Source: Spartobacteria bacterium
GTDB taxonomy: Bacteria; Verrucomicrobiota; Verrucomicrobiia; Chthoniobacterales; UBA10450
Assembly: GCA_003134785.1 (NCBI GenBank)
Contig: PLCN01000003.1
Coordinates: forward strand, 1-64,000
DNA length: 64,000 bases
Direction of reading: 5' to 3'
Under the pieces are notes generated by a model, which saw only the letters and a program-made list of their open reading frames with translations, was not told the DNA's origin and did no database searches. Below are positions 1 to 6,178 of the stretch, in pieces. Numbering within the stretch: position 1 is the first letter of the stretch; each line of letters begins with the position of its first letter. The translations under genes and the position numbers were made by a program.

Positions 1-34
1 CCGACTTATCACACGCCCTCTCGAGTGGTTAGGC
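1..34 (-). other. attC recombination site, partial (cut by window edge)
   Basis: Read on the - strand, the sequence starts with the R'' box GCCTAAC (28-34), followed by a spacer and an L''-like AGAGGGCG. The rest of the site lies beyond base 1. It directly follows the cassette gene at 29-508, whose TAA stop sits inside the R'' box, as it does in the cassette ending at 3437. Confidence 0.6.
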
Positions 35-508
35 GTGTGGGTATTGCGACGCTTGCCATACATTCATATCGGGGGGCACAAAACCGAGTGGCGAAACGAT
101 GGCACACTCCATGATGCGGCTCTCAGTGAAACCAGCAAGATAATCGTGGAAATGATGGAGGTGAAGTGAAAGTGTGCGGACAAGTGTGGAAAAGGGTATC
201 GCCCAAGTCCGAATATCCGGACTGCTCCAGCGAGAGTGCAAACGATGATCGTCGATCCAAGCACCACCCCAGATGATATACGGAATCTCAGGAAAAAAGT
301 CCTCGAAAGGCTTCCCATACTTGTCACGGTCCATCGAGATCTCGATACTGCGAACGATAGTCCCCTCCTGTGTGATGCGTCGGTTCGGGTAGCGTCCTCG
401 GCGAGCCACGGTGTAGCCGTTGGCCTCAGCAAAAGCGCTCAATGGAGCATCAATCTCCGTAAGGTGCGCACCAAGGCGCTCGTAATCTTCTGGAGTGTCA
501 AGAGGCAT
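29..508 (-). CDS. Integron cassette gene, hypothetical protein (159 aa)
   Basis: No family is recognised. The protein looks soluble and globular: no signal peptide, no membrane segment, a conserved-looking stretch FFPEIPYIIWGGAWIDDH and a His-rich LHLHHFHDY near residue 125. The start MPLDTPEDYERLG at 508 is preferred over a longer start at 589, because 508 is 24 bases from the attC boundary (532-538) and the extra N-terminus would translate the attC site. The stop lies in the R'' box of the next attC (28-34). Gene plus attC therefore has the compact layout of a cassette, transcribed away from intI like the others. Confidence 0.65.
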   Translation of the reverse strand: MPLDTPEDYERLGAHLTEIDAPLSAFAEANGYTVARRGRYPNRRITQEGTIVRSIEISMDRDKYGKPFEDFFPEIPYIIWGGAWIDDHRLHSRWSSPDIRTWAIPFSTLVRTLSLHLHHFHDYLAGFTESRIMECAIVSPLGFVPPDMNVWQASQYPHA

Positions 509-531
509 CGTTCGCGTGCAGAAACAGAAGC

Positions 532-635
532 GCCTAACGAGAATAAGATGAGCGACGGCGGACGAGGACGGGCGTCGCTTTAGTTTCATCCTTCATCCTT
601 GATCCAAGGCGGTCCGCCGTTCGCTCCATCGGCAA
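532..635 (-). other. attC site lacking its R'' box (disrupted)
   Basis: The R' box GTTAGGC (532-538 on the - strand, written GCCTAAC on +) is intact. The left arm near 547-562 (GATGAGCGACGGCGGAC) pairs with the right arm at about 612-630 (GTCCGCCGTTCGCTCCATC). In the other attC sites a 5-base spacer follows the CTCCAT box and then comes GTTRRRY; here the R'' position (636-642) reads TAAATGA instead. The site is thus broken precisely at its outer box, next to the IS1595 transposase gene. Confidence 0.6.
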
Positions 636-678
636 TAAATGACTTGACGCACAAGCACGAATGAAGCATCATTGAAGG

Positions 679-1659
679 GTGAAAACGGAATTAGAGTTCC
701 CGGAAACCCTTCAAGAAGCAATCAAATACTTCGCTGATGAGCAGCGGTCATTTGAATACATGAAGCTCATTCGCTGGCCGGATGGAATTGTCCGTTGTCC
801 TAGGTGCGAGAGCGACAAAGTAAGTTTTATTTCGACGCGTAAACTCTGGACGTGCAAAACCTGCAAGACCAAGAAGCAATTCACTCTCCGCGTGGGGACA
901 ATTTTTGAAGATTCCCCCATCAAGTATGACAAGTGGATATGCGCGATCTGGCTGATCGCCAACGCGAAGAACGGTATTAGCTCTTACGAGATTGGCCGCG
1001 CCCTTGGCGTTTGCCAAAAGACTGGTTGGTTCATGCTACAACGCATCCGCCTCGCCATGCAGCAAGGTTCGGTTAAGAAGATGCGTGGCATCTGTGAAGC
1101 GGACGAAACCTACATCGGCGCTAAGGCCCGCTACATGCACAAAGACCGTCGAACTGGTGTCGGCGACGCTGGAATCAGGAAAACGCCCGTCCAAGGCATT
1201 CTGGAGCGGGGGACAAAGAAGAAGCACTCTCGCGTTGTTTTGAAGGTCGTCCCTAACACGCGCAGGCCCGAATTGTGCGGCAACGTCCGCGAATACGTCT
1301 TGAAAGGCTCGACGGTTTGCACTGACTCGCTCATGTCATACGACGATCTAGAATCCGATTTCGACCGACAAATGGTCAACCATGCCGTGACGTATGCGCG
1401 CGGCCATGTCCACACGAACGGCCTAGAGAACTTCTGGAGCCTGCTAAAACGCTGCTTGAAAGGAACGTATGTCAACGTCGAGCCGTTCCATCTGTTTCGT
1501 TATCTGGACGAGCAAGCGTTTCGCTTCAACAACCGCAAGGATGAAAATGGCGACCAAGGCCGATTTGAAAAAGCGATTGCCGGAATTGTTGGCAAGCGCG
1601 TGACATGGAAATCTCTGACTGGGAAAGATGATCCGCAGTTGGAGCTACTTCCGGCTTAG
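679..1659 (+). CDS. IS1595-family (ISXO2-like DDE) transposase
   Basis: This is a 326-residue protein with an N-terminal zinc-ribbon (CPRC near residue 40, CKTCK near 59) and an ISXO2-like catalytic domain. The catalytic signatures are CEADETYIG (first Asp near 143), TVCTDSLMSY (second Asp near 214), and HVHTNGLENFWSLLKR (the His/Asn/Glu third motif near 246-252). Its length is normal for the family. The start is GTG, reading MKTELEFPETLQEAIKYF. It lies inside the integron array in the opposite orientation to the cassettes. The frame is intact, so the transposase could be active. Confidence 0.92.
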   Translation: MKTELEFPETLQEAIKYFADEQRSFEYMKLIRWPDGIVRCPRCESDKVSFISTRKLWTCKTCKTKKQFTLRVGTIFEDSPIKYDKWICAIWLIANAKNGISSYEIGRALGVCQKTGWFMLQRIRLAMQQGSVKKMRGICEADETYIGAKARYMHKDRRTGVGDAGIRKTPVQGILERGTKKKHSRVVLKVVPNTRRPELCGNVREYVLKGSTVCTDSLMSYDDLESDFDRQMVNHAVTYARGHVHTNGLENFWSLLKRCLKGTYVNVEPFHLFRYLDEQAFRFNNRKDENGDQGRFEKAIAGIVGKRVTWKSLTGKDDPQLELLPA

Positions 1660-1746
1660 TCGGCAAGGTTTTAAAAAACGGCAAGGGCGAGGCAAAAGAA
1701 AAAGATAGTGCGTGCGTGCGCCGACGTGTTATGTTTCGCGCCGCAA

Positions 1747-1902
1747 ATGGGAGCAGCGCAGCCATCACAGAAGCCGTCAGAGTCTACCCCATTTCAGAAG
1801 TTTGACGCGCTCGCTCGCCGCATCATTCAGGTTCCAAAGAAGGTCGTAGATCGACGCGCGAAACAAGCTAAGACTCGACGCCAGAAAGAGAGGGAAGGAT
1901 GA
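1747..1902 (+). CDS. Small basic protein downstream of the transposase (51 aa)
   Basis: This is a short Lys/Arg-rich protein whose core TPFQKFDALARRIIQVPKK resembles small conserved ORFs often found beside IS1595-type transposases; that link is from memory and unverified. ATG at 1747 is chosen over the GTG upstream because the residues before it look non-coding. Its TGA overlaps an ATG at 1899 (ATGA). That ATG opens a reading frame beginning MNLFSRIYMWLLFRLRGTRL, which later clashes with the antisense gene at 1984-2196. Confidence 0.45.
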   Translation: MGAAQPSQKPSESTPFQKFDALARRIIQVPKKVVDRRAKQAKTRRQKEREG

Positions 1903-1983
1903 ACTTATTTTCTCGAATCTATATGTGGCTGCTATTCAGACTAAGAGGCACTCGCTTGCCTGACGGCAGCCGGTTTGTTTGCG

Positions 1984-2196
1984 TTAATCTGAATCCTGTA
2001 TCCGAATTACTTTTCCATCGCTGGTCAGCCTTAGTTCGATCTGCGGCGGGACGTAAGCAGGCAAAAAACGCCCATCGGTCTCAAACCAATGCGCCATTTT
2101 CTCATTTGCCTCCCGCTGTGTAGTCGGCGCGTCGCAGTTCAGGTAATATTTGATACCTGGATGCCTGTTGTTGGTGAAAATATATCTGTCGGGCAC
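1984..2196 (-). CDS. Small hypothetical protein (70 aa)
   Basis: The protein begins MPDRYIFTNNRHPGIKYYL and continues with a normal-looking composition (NCDAPTTQREANEKMAHWFE). It appears soluble and is not recognised. It is transcribed in the cassette direction, but no attC site is seen near it. It overlaps a competing + strand frame starting at 1899. The - strand version is preferred because its residue composition is more protein-like throughout. Confidence 0.5.
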   Translation of the reverse strand: MPDRYIFTNNRHPGIKYYLNCDAPTTQREANEKMAHWFETDGRFLPAYVPPQIELRLTSDGKVIRIQDSD

Positions 2197-2210
2197 GTAG
2201 AATAATTAAG

Positions 2211-2245
2211 CAGCAACCACGCCACATATGGCGTGCCGATTGCTG
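2211..2245. other. Hairpin between divergent genes
   Basis: The arms CAGCAA/TTGCTG and ACGCCA/TGGCGT surround a CATA loop. The hairpin lies between the - strand gene starting at 2196 and the + strand gene starting at 2259. It could be an operator or a decayed attC stem; neither can be shown. Confidence 0.35.
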
Positions 2246-2258
2246 AATATCGAGCGAC

Positions 2259-2855
2259 GTGGAACTTATTCCCGAAGAACAGCAATTCCTGGAAGAGATC
2301 CAATCCTGGGTAACAAATAATCTCGGGACGGGAATAAGCGACAAATTCTCTGATACCGATTGGACCTTGATCGTGAAGTTGCACGCGATGGTCGAAACAG
2401 CTCTAAATACCGCCATCGCCGCTCATTTTAAGGAACCAGCGTTGGAAAGAATTATTGCCAAACTGGATACCAGCAACATGGCCACTGGCAAAGTTGCTTT
2501 CGCTAAAGCACTGGACGCTATCTCCAAGCCGTCCGCGACATTCATACAAAAATTATCGGAGCTTAGAAATCATTGCGTCCATGACATCCGCAACTTTGGC
2601 TTTACTCTCGATGCCTACGAAAGCGGATTGGAAAAAGATAAGCGCAAGGAACTTTTCAAGGCGATCGAAGGGGCCATGGAGCCTCAATCGCCAGCCGTCA
2701 CGTTAAAAGACAAGCTATTCGTGGCAACAATTACTGTGATTGCTTCGTTGCGCGTTCATCAAATGAAGTGCCACATTCGGGATATGGAGATTGAGCTGAT
2801 TCAGTCGAAGGCGAAACGACTTGACGCACAGAGTCAATCCACTCCCACGGGATAA
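2259..2855 (+). CDS. Hypothetical protein with HEPN-like RNxxxH motif (198 aa)
   Basis: This is an all-helical protein with no signal peptide. Near residue 107 it carries KLSELRNHCVHDIRNF, which fits the R-x4-H signature of HEPN domains (Arg, Asn, then His four residues later). HEPN proteins include toxin and anti-phage RNases, but many RxxxxH helices are unrelated, so the assignment is tentative. The gene runs opposite to the cassettes and its 3' end overlaps the end of the - strand frame at 2731-2964. No MNT-type antitoxin partner is recognisable next to it. Confidence 0.6.
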   Translation: MELIPEEQQFLEEIQSWVTNNLGTGISDKFSDTDWTLIVKLHAMVETALNTAIAAHFKEPALERIIAKLDTSNMATGKVAFAKALDAISKPSATFIQKLSELRNHCVHDIRNFGFTLDAYESGLEKDKRKELFKAIEGAMEPQSPAVTLKDKLFVATITVIASLRVHQMKCHIRDMEIELIQSKAKRLDAQSQSTPTG

Positions 2856-2964
2856 CGGAATACCCGTCGAGTTCCAGTCCCTCTTTGACGGCAACAACTT
2901 CCATCTCACTACCGAAGTGTCCATCTAAAATGGACACGACTAAACTAAGACGCGGCCCTGTCAC
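2731..2964 (-). CDS. Probable cassette gene, hypothetical, 3' end uncertain
   Basis: The first part (VTGPRLSLVVSILDGHFGSE, then VAVKEGLELDGYSVIPWEWI) looks like a real soluble domain. The last ~30 residues overlap the C-terminus of the convergent gene at 2259-2855 and look random, so the cassette may have been truncated. A GTG at 2964, ten bases from the attC boundary at 2974, is the chosen start, in keeping with the tight spacing of the other cassettes. No attC follows its stop, which also suggests loss of the 3' end. Confidence 0.4.
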   Translation of the reverse strand: MTGPRLSLVVSILDGHFGSEMEVVAVKEGLELDGYSVIPWEWIDSVRQVVSPSTESAQSPYPECGTSFDERATKQSQ

Positions 2965-2973
2965 GGCGGTAAT

Positions 2974-3034
2974 ATTTAACACTTGAACTCATGTGAGTCA
3001 TGTCATTTAATGCCGCTCCATCGCATGGTTAGAT
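2974..3034 (-). other. attC site, short (61 bp)
   Basis: On the - strand the R'' box ATCTAAC (3034-3028) and the R' box GTTAAAT (2980-2974) bracket a 61-base site with an L''-like GATGGAGC. The arms pair less well than in the two neighbouring sites. The length is near the known minimum for attC. The position, 13 bases beyond the stop of the gene at 3047-3304, supports it. Confidence 0.55.
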
Positions 3035-3046
3035 GCATTTGGTATC

Positions 3047-3304
3047 TCACAAGTCTCTCACCCAGCCCTCCGCGACTTGGTGATAGCGAACTACATCCGT
3101 CTTCTGTGGTCCACCATCTTCTGTGTAGCTCACTCGAAACTGCGCTCTCATCTGCCAAGGCACGCCGGTGGTGCTGCTCGTAACTCCGACGACTCTGCGG
3201 TCACGATGCTCTGATGCGTATCGTCGAGATATTTGCTGCTCGGTCGGAAGACCAGCGCAGCCGACGAGACAGAGAAGAACTGCGCAGGCGAAAATTCGTC
3301 GCAT
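3047..3304 (-). CDS. Integron cassette gene, small lipoprotein (85 aa)
   Basis: MRRIFACAVLLCLVGCAG is a lipoprotein signal peptide with lipobox LVGC, so the product should be membrane-anchored after cleavage at Cys16. The remainder (ISRRYASEHRDRRVVGVTSS and so on) is not recognised. ATG at 3304 is chosen over 3322 because it gives a clean signal peptide and lies just outside attC (3321). It is the third cassette from attI, in the usual cassette orientation. Confidence 0.7.
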   Translation of the reverse strand: MRRIFACAVLLCLVGCAGLPTEQQISRRYASEHRDRRVVGVTSSTTGVPWQMRAQFRVSYTEDGGPQKTDVVRYHQVAEGWVRDL

Positions 3305-3320
3305 GATCGAAAGGCGATGC

Positions 3321-3442
3321 ATCTAACGAGACTCAAGATCAGCGACCGCTGGCGAGGGCGCGCGCCGCTGCAGATTGAATGTGGAAGTCATCGAAAGCTA
3401 GAACGCGAGCGGCCAGCGGTTCACTGCATCGCCTGGTTAGGT
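3321..3442 (-). other. attC site (122 bp)
   Basis: R'' ACCTAAC (3442-3436) and R' GTTAGAT (3327-3321) enclose imperfectly complementary arms. GACCGCTGGC near 3342-3352 pairs with GCCAGCGGTT near 3412-3421. The stop of the cassette gene ending at 3437 lies inside R''. Confidence 0.8.
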
Positions 3443-3802
3443 CTTTTCTTCTTTCGAATCAATGAGGAATACTCTTTCCGCCTTCTTCAGTAACTCAGGA
3501 ATTTCGTCAGCGCGAGGACTCTCAACCTCGACTCGCTTGAGGCGCTCTTCTTTCTGGTCGAGCCACTGAACGACGATTTTGCGCTGACCGGCATCTCGCC
3601 GAATGTAGGCGACTAAGACTGCTCCTACGATTGCGATACTGGCCGGAGTAGCGGCAACCGAAAGAAACTCGACGATTCCAGCACCAACGGCGTTGAGGGC
3701 GAGTCCCCTGCGCTCCGAATCGATTCCGCGTGCTTCCAAAAGGTCGGCCATCTCAATGAGGGCTTCGTCCGAACCTTGAATGTCGATGGCGTCCGGGAGC
3801 AT
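3437..3802 (-). CDS. Integron cassette gene, single-pass membrane protein (121 aa)
   Basis: An acidic N-terminal half (MLPDAIDIQGSDEALIEMAD) is followed by a hydrophobic segment near residues 45-75 (PASIAIVGAVLVAYIRR) and a charged C-terminal half (QWLDQKEERLKRVEVESPR). The layout loosely recalls the small membrane components that accompany bacterial effector modules (EACC1-like), but no motif proves it. ATG at 3802 is four bases from the attC boundary; the longer frame to 3916 would translate attC. This is the second cassette from attI. Confidence 0.65.
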   Translation of the reverse strand: MLPDAIDIQGSDEALIEMADLLEARGIDSERRGLALNAVGAGIVEFLSVAATPASIAIVGAVLVAYIRRDAGQRKIVVQWLDQKEERLKRVEVESPRADEIPELLKKAERVFLIDSKEEKT

Positions 3803-3805
3803 GAG

Positions 3806-3929
3806 ACCTAACGAGACAGAAGTGAGCTGCCGCCACCGGCGGCGAGCGGTGCTGGCAGTGAAGATGTTTTGGTCATGTGAAAATGTAGATACACGGCGGG
3901 TGGCGGTTAGCTCCACTGACGGGTTAGAT
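3806..3929 (-). other. attC site (124 bp), best conserved
   Basis: R'' is ATCTAAC (3929-3923) and R' is GTTAGGT (3812-3806). The arms are clearly complementary: AAGTGAGCTGCCGCCACC at 3819-3837 pairs, with a few bulges, with GGTGGCGGTTAGCTCCACT at 3899-3917. This is the extended imperfect palindrome typical of attC. R' is preceded by TC, giving TCGTTAGGT. Confidence 0.88.
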
Positions 3930-3947
3930 CGTTTGTCGCAGGTCGCG

Positions 3948-4397
3948 TTACCGTTTCTTCTGATGACAGACTGCCGGAACTATGTCGACCTTCAGCGCTC
4001 GCTTAGAGCGCGAGCGAATGATCTGTGCATCGCCGAACTCCGAATAGTGGATAAAGCCTTTCAGTGACTCACCGGGCTTGATGCGGGTCTCGCAGCCAAA
4101 ACAATCCGCCTCGATTGTGGGATCGTGTGGAAAGAGTGTCTCGCGCTCGGTGACGATGGAGTACACATATTTGCCAGTCTGAGTCTTGCCCTGGGCATCC
4201 GGCCACGCGCTCGGGTCAATGCAAATGTCGCGTTTATCCAGCGAAACGAGCAGCAGGGCGAAGCGCAGCTTGTCTGGCTCATCAGTAATCTCGAGCTTGT
4301 AGTGCGCGACCGAAGAGTCCGCCGACTGCTTTGGTTGGCCCGCGGCTATCACCGCGGCGGCAAGTGGGAAGATAGCGACGCAGAGTAGGGGTTTCAC
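3948..4397 (-). CDS. First integron cassette gene, secreted hypothetical (149 aa)
   Basis: The N-terminus MKPLLCVAIFPLAAAVIAAG is a signal peptide. The mature part has three Cys (DICIDP, EADCFGCETR) plus one near the C-terminus, and reads like a beta-rich periplasmic protein; no family is recognised. GTG at 4397 begins two bases from the attI/cassette junction at 4399-4405. Being first in the array it would be the best expressed cassette if the integron has a functional Pc promoter. Confidence 0.7.
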   Translation of the reverse strand: MKPLLCVAIFPLAAAVIAAGQPKQSADSSVAHYKLEITDEPDKLRFALLLVSLDKRDICIDPSAWPDAQGKTQTGKYVYSIVTERETLFPHDPTIEADCFGCETRIKPGESLKGFIHYSEFGDAQIIRSRSKRALKVDIVPAVCHQKKR

Positions 4398-4398
4398 G

Positions 4399-4470
4399 AT
4401 CTAACGAGATGTAGACGTCCGATAGGCGTCTTTAAAGGCGCCCTTTGGGCGTCTAATCTGGTTGCAATAA
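4399..4470. other. attI: attI recombination site of the integron
   Basis: The junction box ATCTAAC (4399-4405) lies between the first cassette and intI. It is followed by GC-rich short inverted repeats (GACGTCC, GGCGTCT, GGCGCCC, GGGCGTC) up to a second TCTAATC at about 4452. This is where attI is expected, just upstream of intI with cassettes diverging. The exact attI limits cannot be set by eye. Confidence 0.65.
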
Positions 4471-4488
4471 TTAGGGGAAATATGCAGG

Positions 4489-5496
4489 ATGGGGAACATG
4501 CCCCCGACGTTACCCCGACCCCTTTCCCCGGACAAGCCGAAACTTCTTGAACAGGTTCGAAACGCCATCCGGCGTAAACACTTCAGCCCCCGCACCGAGG
4601 AAGCCTACACAGGCTGGATTCGGCGTTTTATCCTGTTTCACCACAAGCGTCATCCACTGGAGATGGCCGAGACGGAACTGACCGAATTTCTGACCCACCT
4701 GGCGCGGGTCGAAAACGTCGCCGCGTCCACCCAAAACCAAGCCCTGAGCGCACTCCTTTTCCTTTACAAAGAAGTGCTGAAGCGAGAAATCGGGTGACTG
4801 GAAGGAGTAGAGCGCCCCAAGAAACCGGCCCGGCTCCCTGTGGTCCTAACGCGCGATGAGGTGCACAAAGTCTTTTCTCACCTCCATGGCACGGCGAGGC
4901 TTATGGCGGGGTTGTTGTATGGGAGCGGTCTCCGCCTGATGGAGTGCGTCCGGTTGCGGGTGAAAGACGTTGATCTGGCGTCTTTGAGAATCACGGTGCG
5001 CGACGGCAAGGGCGGCAACGATCGGATCACGATGTTGCCGGTGAGCGTGGCGGAAACGCTGCGGCGGCACCTGGCCAAAGTTCGGGCGCAGTACGAACAG
5101 GACTTGGCGGAGGGATTGGGCACCGTGCATCTACCGACGGCACTCGAGCGGAAATACCCTAACGCCAATCGACAATGGTCCTGGCAATATGTGTTCCCAT
5201 CATCACGCGTGGCCGTGGATCCACGGAGCGGGAAGAGACAACGACACCACATTGCCGAAAGCGTGCCGCAGCGTGCGCTCAAAGAAGCGGTCGCTACTTC
5301 TGGGATAAGCAAACTGGCGACCTGCCACAGTCTTCGACATTCCTTTGCCACTCATTTGTTGGAAAACAGCCACGACATCCGAACCGTCCAGGAACTTTTA
5401 GGGCACAGCGACGTGAGCACGACCATGATTTACACGCATGTTCTTAGTAAGCCTGGTCTCGGCGTGAAGAGTCCGTTGGACCAAGAACGAGTGTAA
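4489..5496 (+). pseudogene. intI: Integron integrase IntI, interrupted by in-frame TGA
   Basis: This is a tyrosine recombinase of the IntI class. Reading through a single TGA at 4795-4797 gives 335 codons, a normal IntI length, in one uninterrupted frame. The N-terminal SAM-like domain has FSPRTEEAYTGWIRRF. The catalytic residues are Arg149 ([12 protein letters not shown]), HSLRH with His280 and Arg283, His306 (LLGHSD) and Tyr315 (MIYTHV). The IntI-specific insert is present ([20 protein letters not shown]). At the stop the reading is EIG[18 protein letters not shown]; TGA is one base from TGG (Trp). Unless the stop is suppressed or is a sequencing error, integration activity is lost while the array remains. 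Confidence 0.93.
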
Positions 5497-5512
5497 TACC
5501 GCGCGACAACGC

Positions 5513-5660
5513 GGAACGGAAGGACTCGGACCTCCCTATCTGGCAGAGATAGATTTGAATCTCAAGGCATAGTGCGTTGAAAGATGGCGGATCATTCCGA
5601 ACGCGACAATACGAAGCGGAGAAGGACTTGAGCCTCCACCTGTCGCGGTCGGTTTGGCTG
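5513..5660 (-). other. Two tRNA T-arm-like remnants downstream of intI
   Basis: On the - strand, 5535-5519 and 5637-5621 both read GGAGG-(7-base loop)-CCTTC with loops TCCGAGT and CTCAAGT, close to the TTCRANT T-loop of tRNAs. The two copies are about 100 bases apart and share flanking sequence. A D-arm-like CCTC/GAGG stem around GTTGGTTAG lies near 5765-5795. No complete cloverleaf can be drawn. The rest of 5497-6178 shows no gene. Confidence 0.25.
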
Positions 5661-6178
5661 GTTAAGGCACCGTCCCGGACGCCGGAGGATCGCTCGGGGC
5701 GCTTTCGCCGCCTTTGGAGTTGCGCGAGGTGACGGTGACGGGAGCCTGGAAATTTAATCAACCTCCCTACACTAACCAACTGCGAGGTCTCTCCGCCGAA
5801 GTTGAAAAAAATCTTTGTTCAGGCAGCGGGAGAACGTGACCGGTTATTTTTTCGATGAGCCCAAACCGCCTGCGGTCCGCCTGCTTCTTCGTGCGCGATG
5901 AACGGCTGGCGGTGGAATGAAGCTCCGTGAGCGGGCCAGTCCGTTAAGATCGCCCAGGAGGACGTTCCCAACTATGAGAGTCGAAAAGCCGCGACATTCA
6001 AAAGCGACTTATGGGACGCGCCTCGGATTACCAGAGACACAAGGCGGGGAACAATCAGTCAAACGCATACACTTCCTTTTTTTGGGACATCCGCGAAGAT
6101 CACGGCGAGTCAACGATTGGCGAGGGAGTTGCGAAATTCGGTTTTCGGAATCCGGGTTTGGAAGTAGTTTGTGCGGCA

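Larger units (their letters stand above)
636..1902 (+). mobile_element. IS1595-family insertion, approximate extent
   Basis: The left limit is inferred from the point where the attC site loses its R'' box. The right limit is the end of the small ORF that follows the transposase. No inverted terminal repeats or target duplication could be identified by eye, so both ends are provisional. The element interrupts the - strand cassette array with + strand genes. Confidence 0.35.

Noticed and set aside
1899-2123. + strand frame MNLFSRIYMWLLFRLRG... after the small ORF
   Set aside because: Only its first ~25 residues look protein-like; the rest is antisense to the more plausible gene at 1984-2196.
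641-2830. 13-base direct repeat GACTTGACGCACA at 641 and 2818
   Set aside because: The flanks are unrelated and no element ends fit. It could be chance, or the trace of a rearrangement that cannot be resolved.
4843-5163. CCTAACG strings at about 4846 and 5157 inside intI counted as word copies
   Set aside because: They lack the flanking bases of TCGTTAGGC (they read CGCGTTAGGA and GGCGTTAGGG), so they were not counted.
5497-6010. A full tRNA gene next to intI
   Set aside because: No acceptor, D, anticodon and T arms could be combined with proper spacing. Only T-arm-like pieces are reported, at low confidence.
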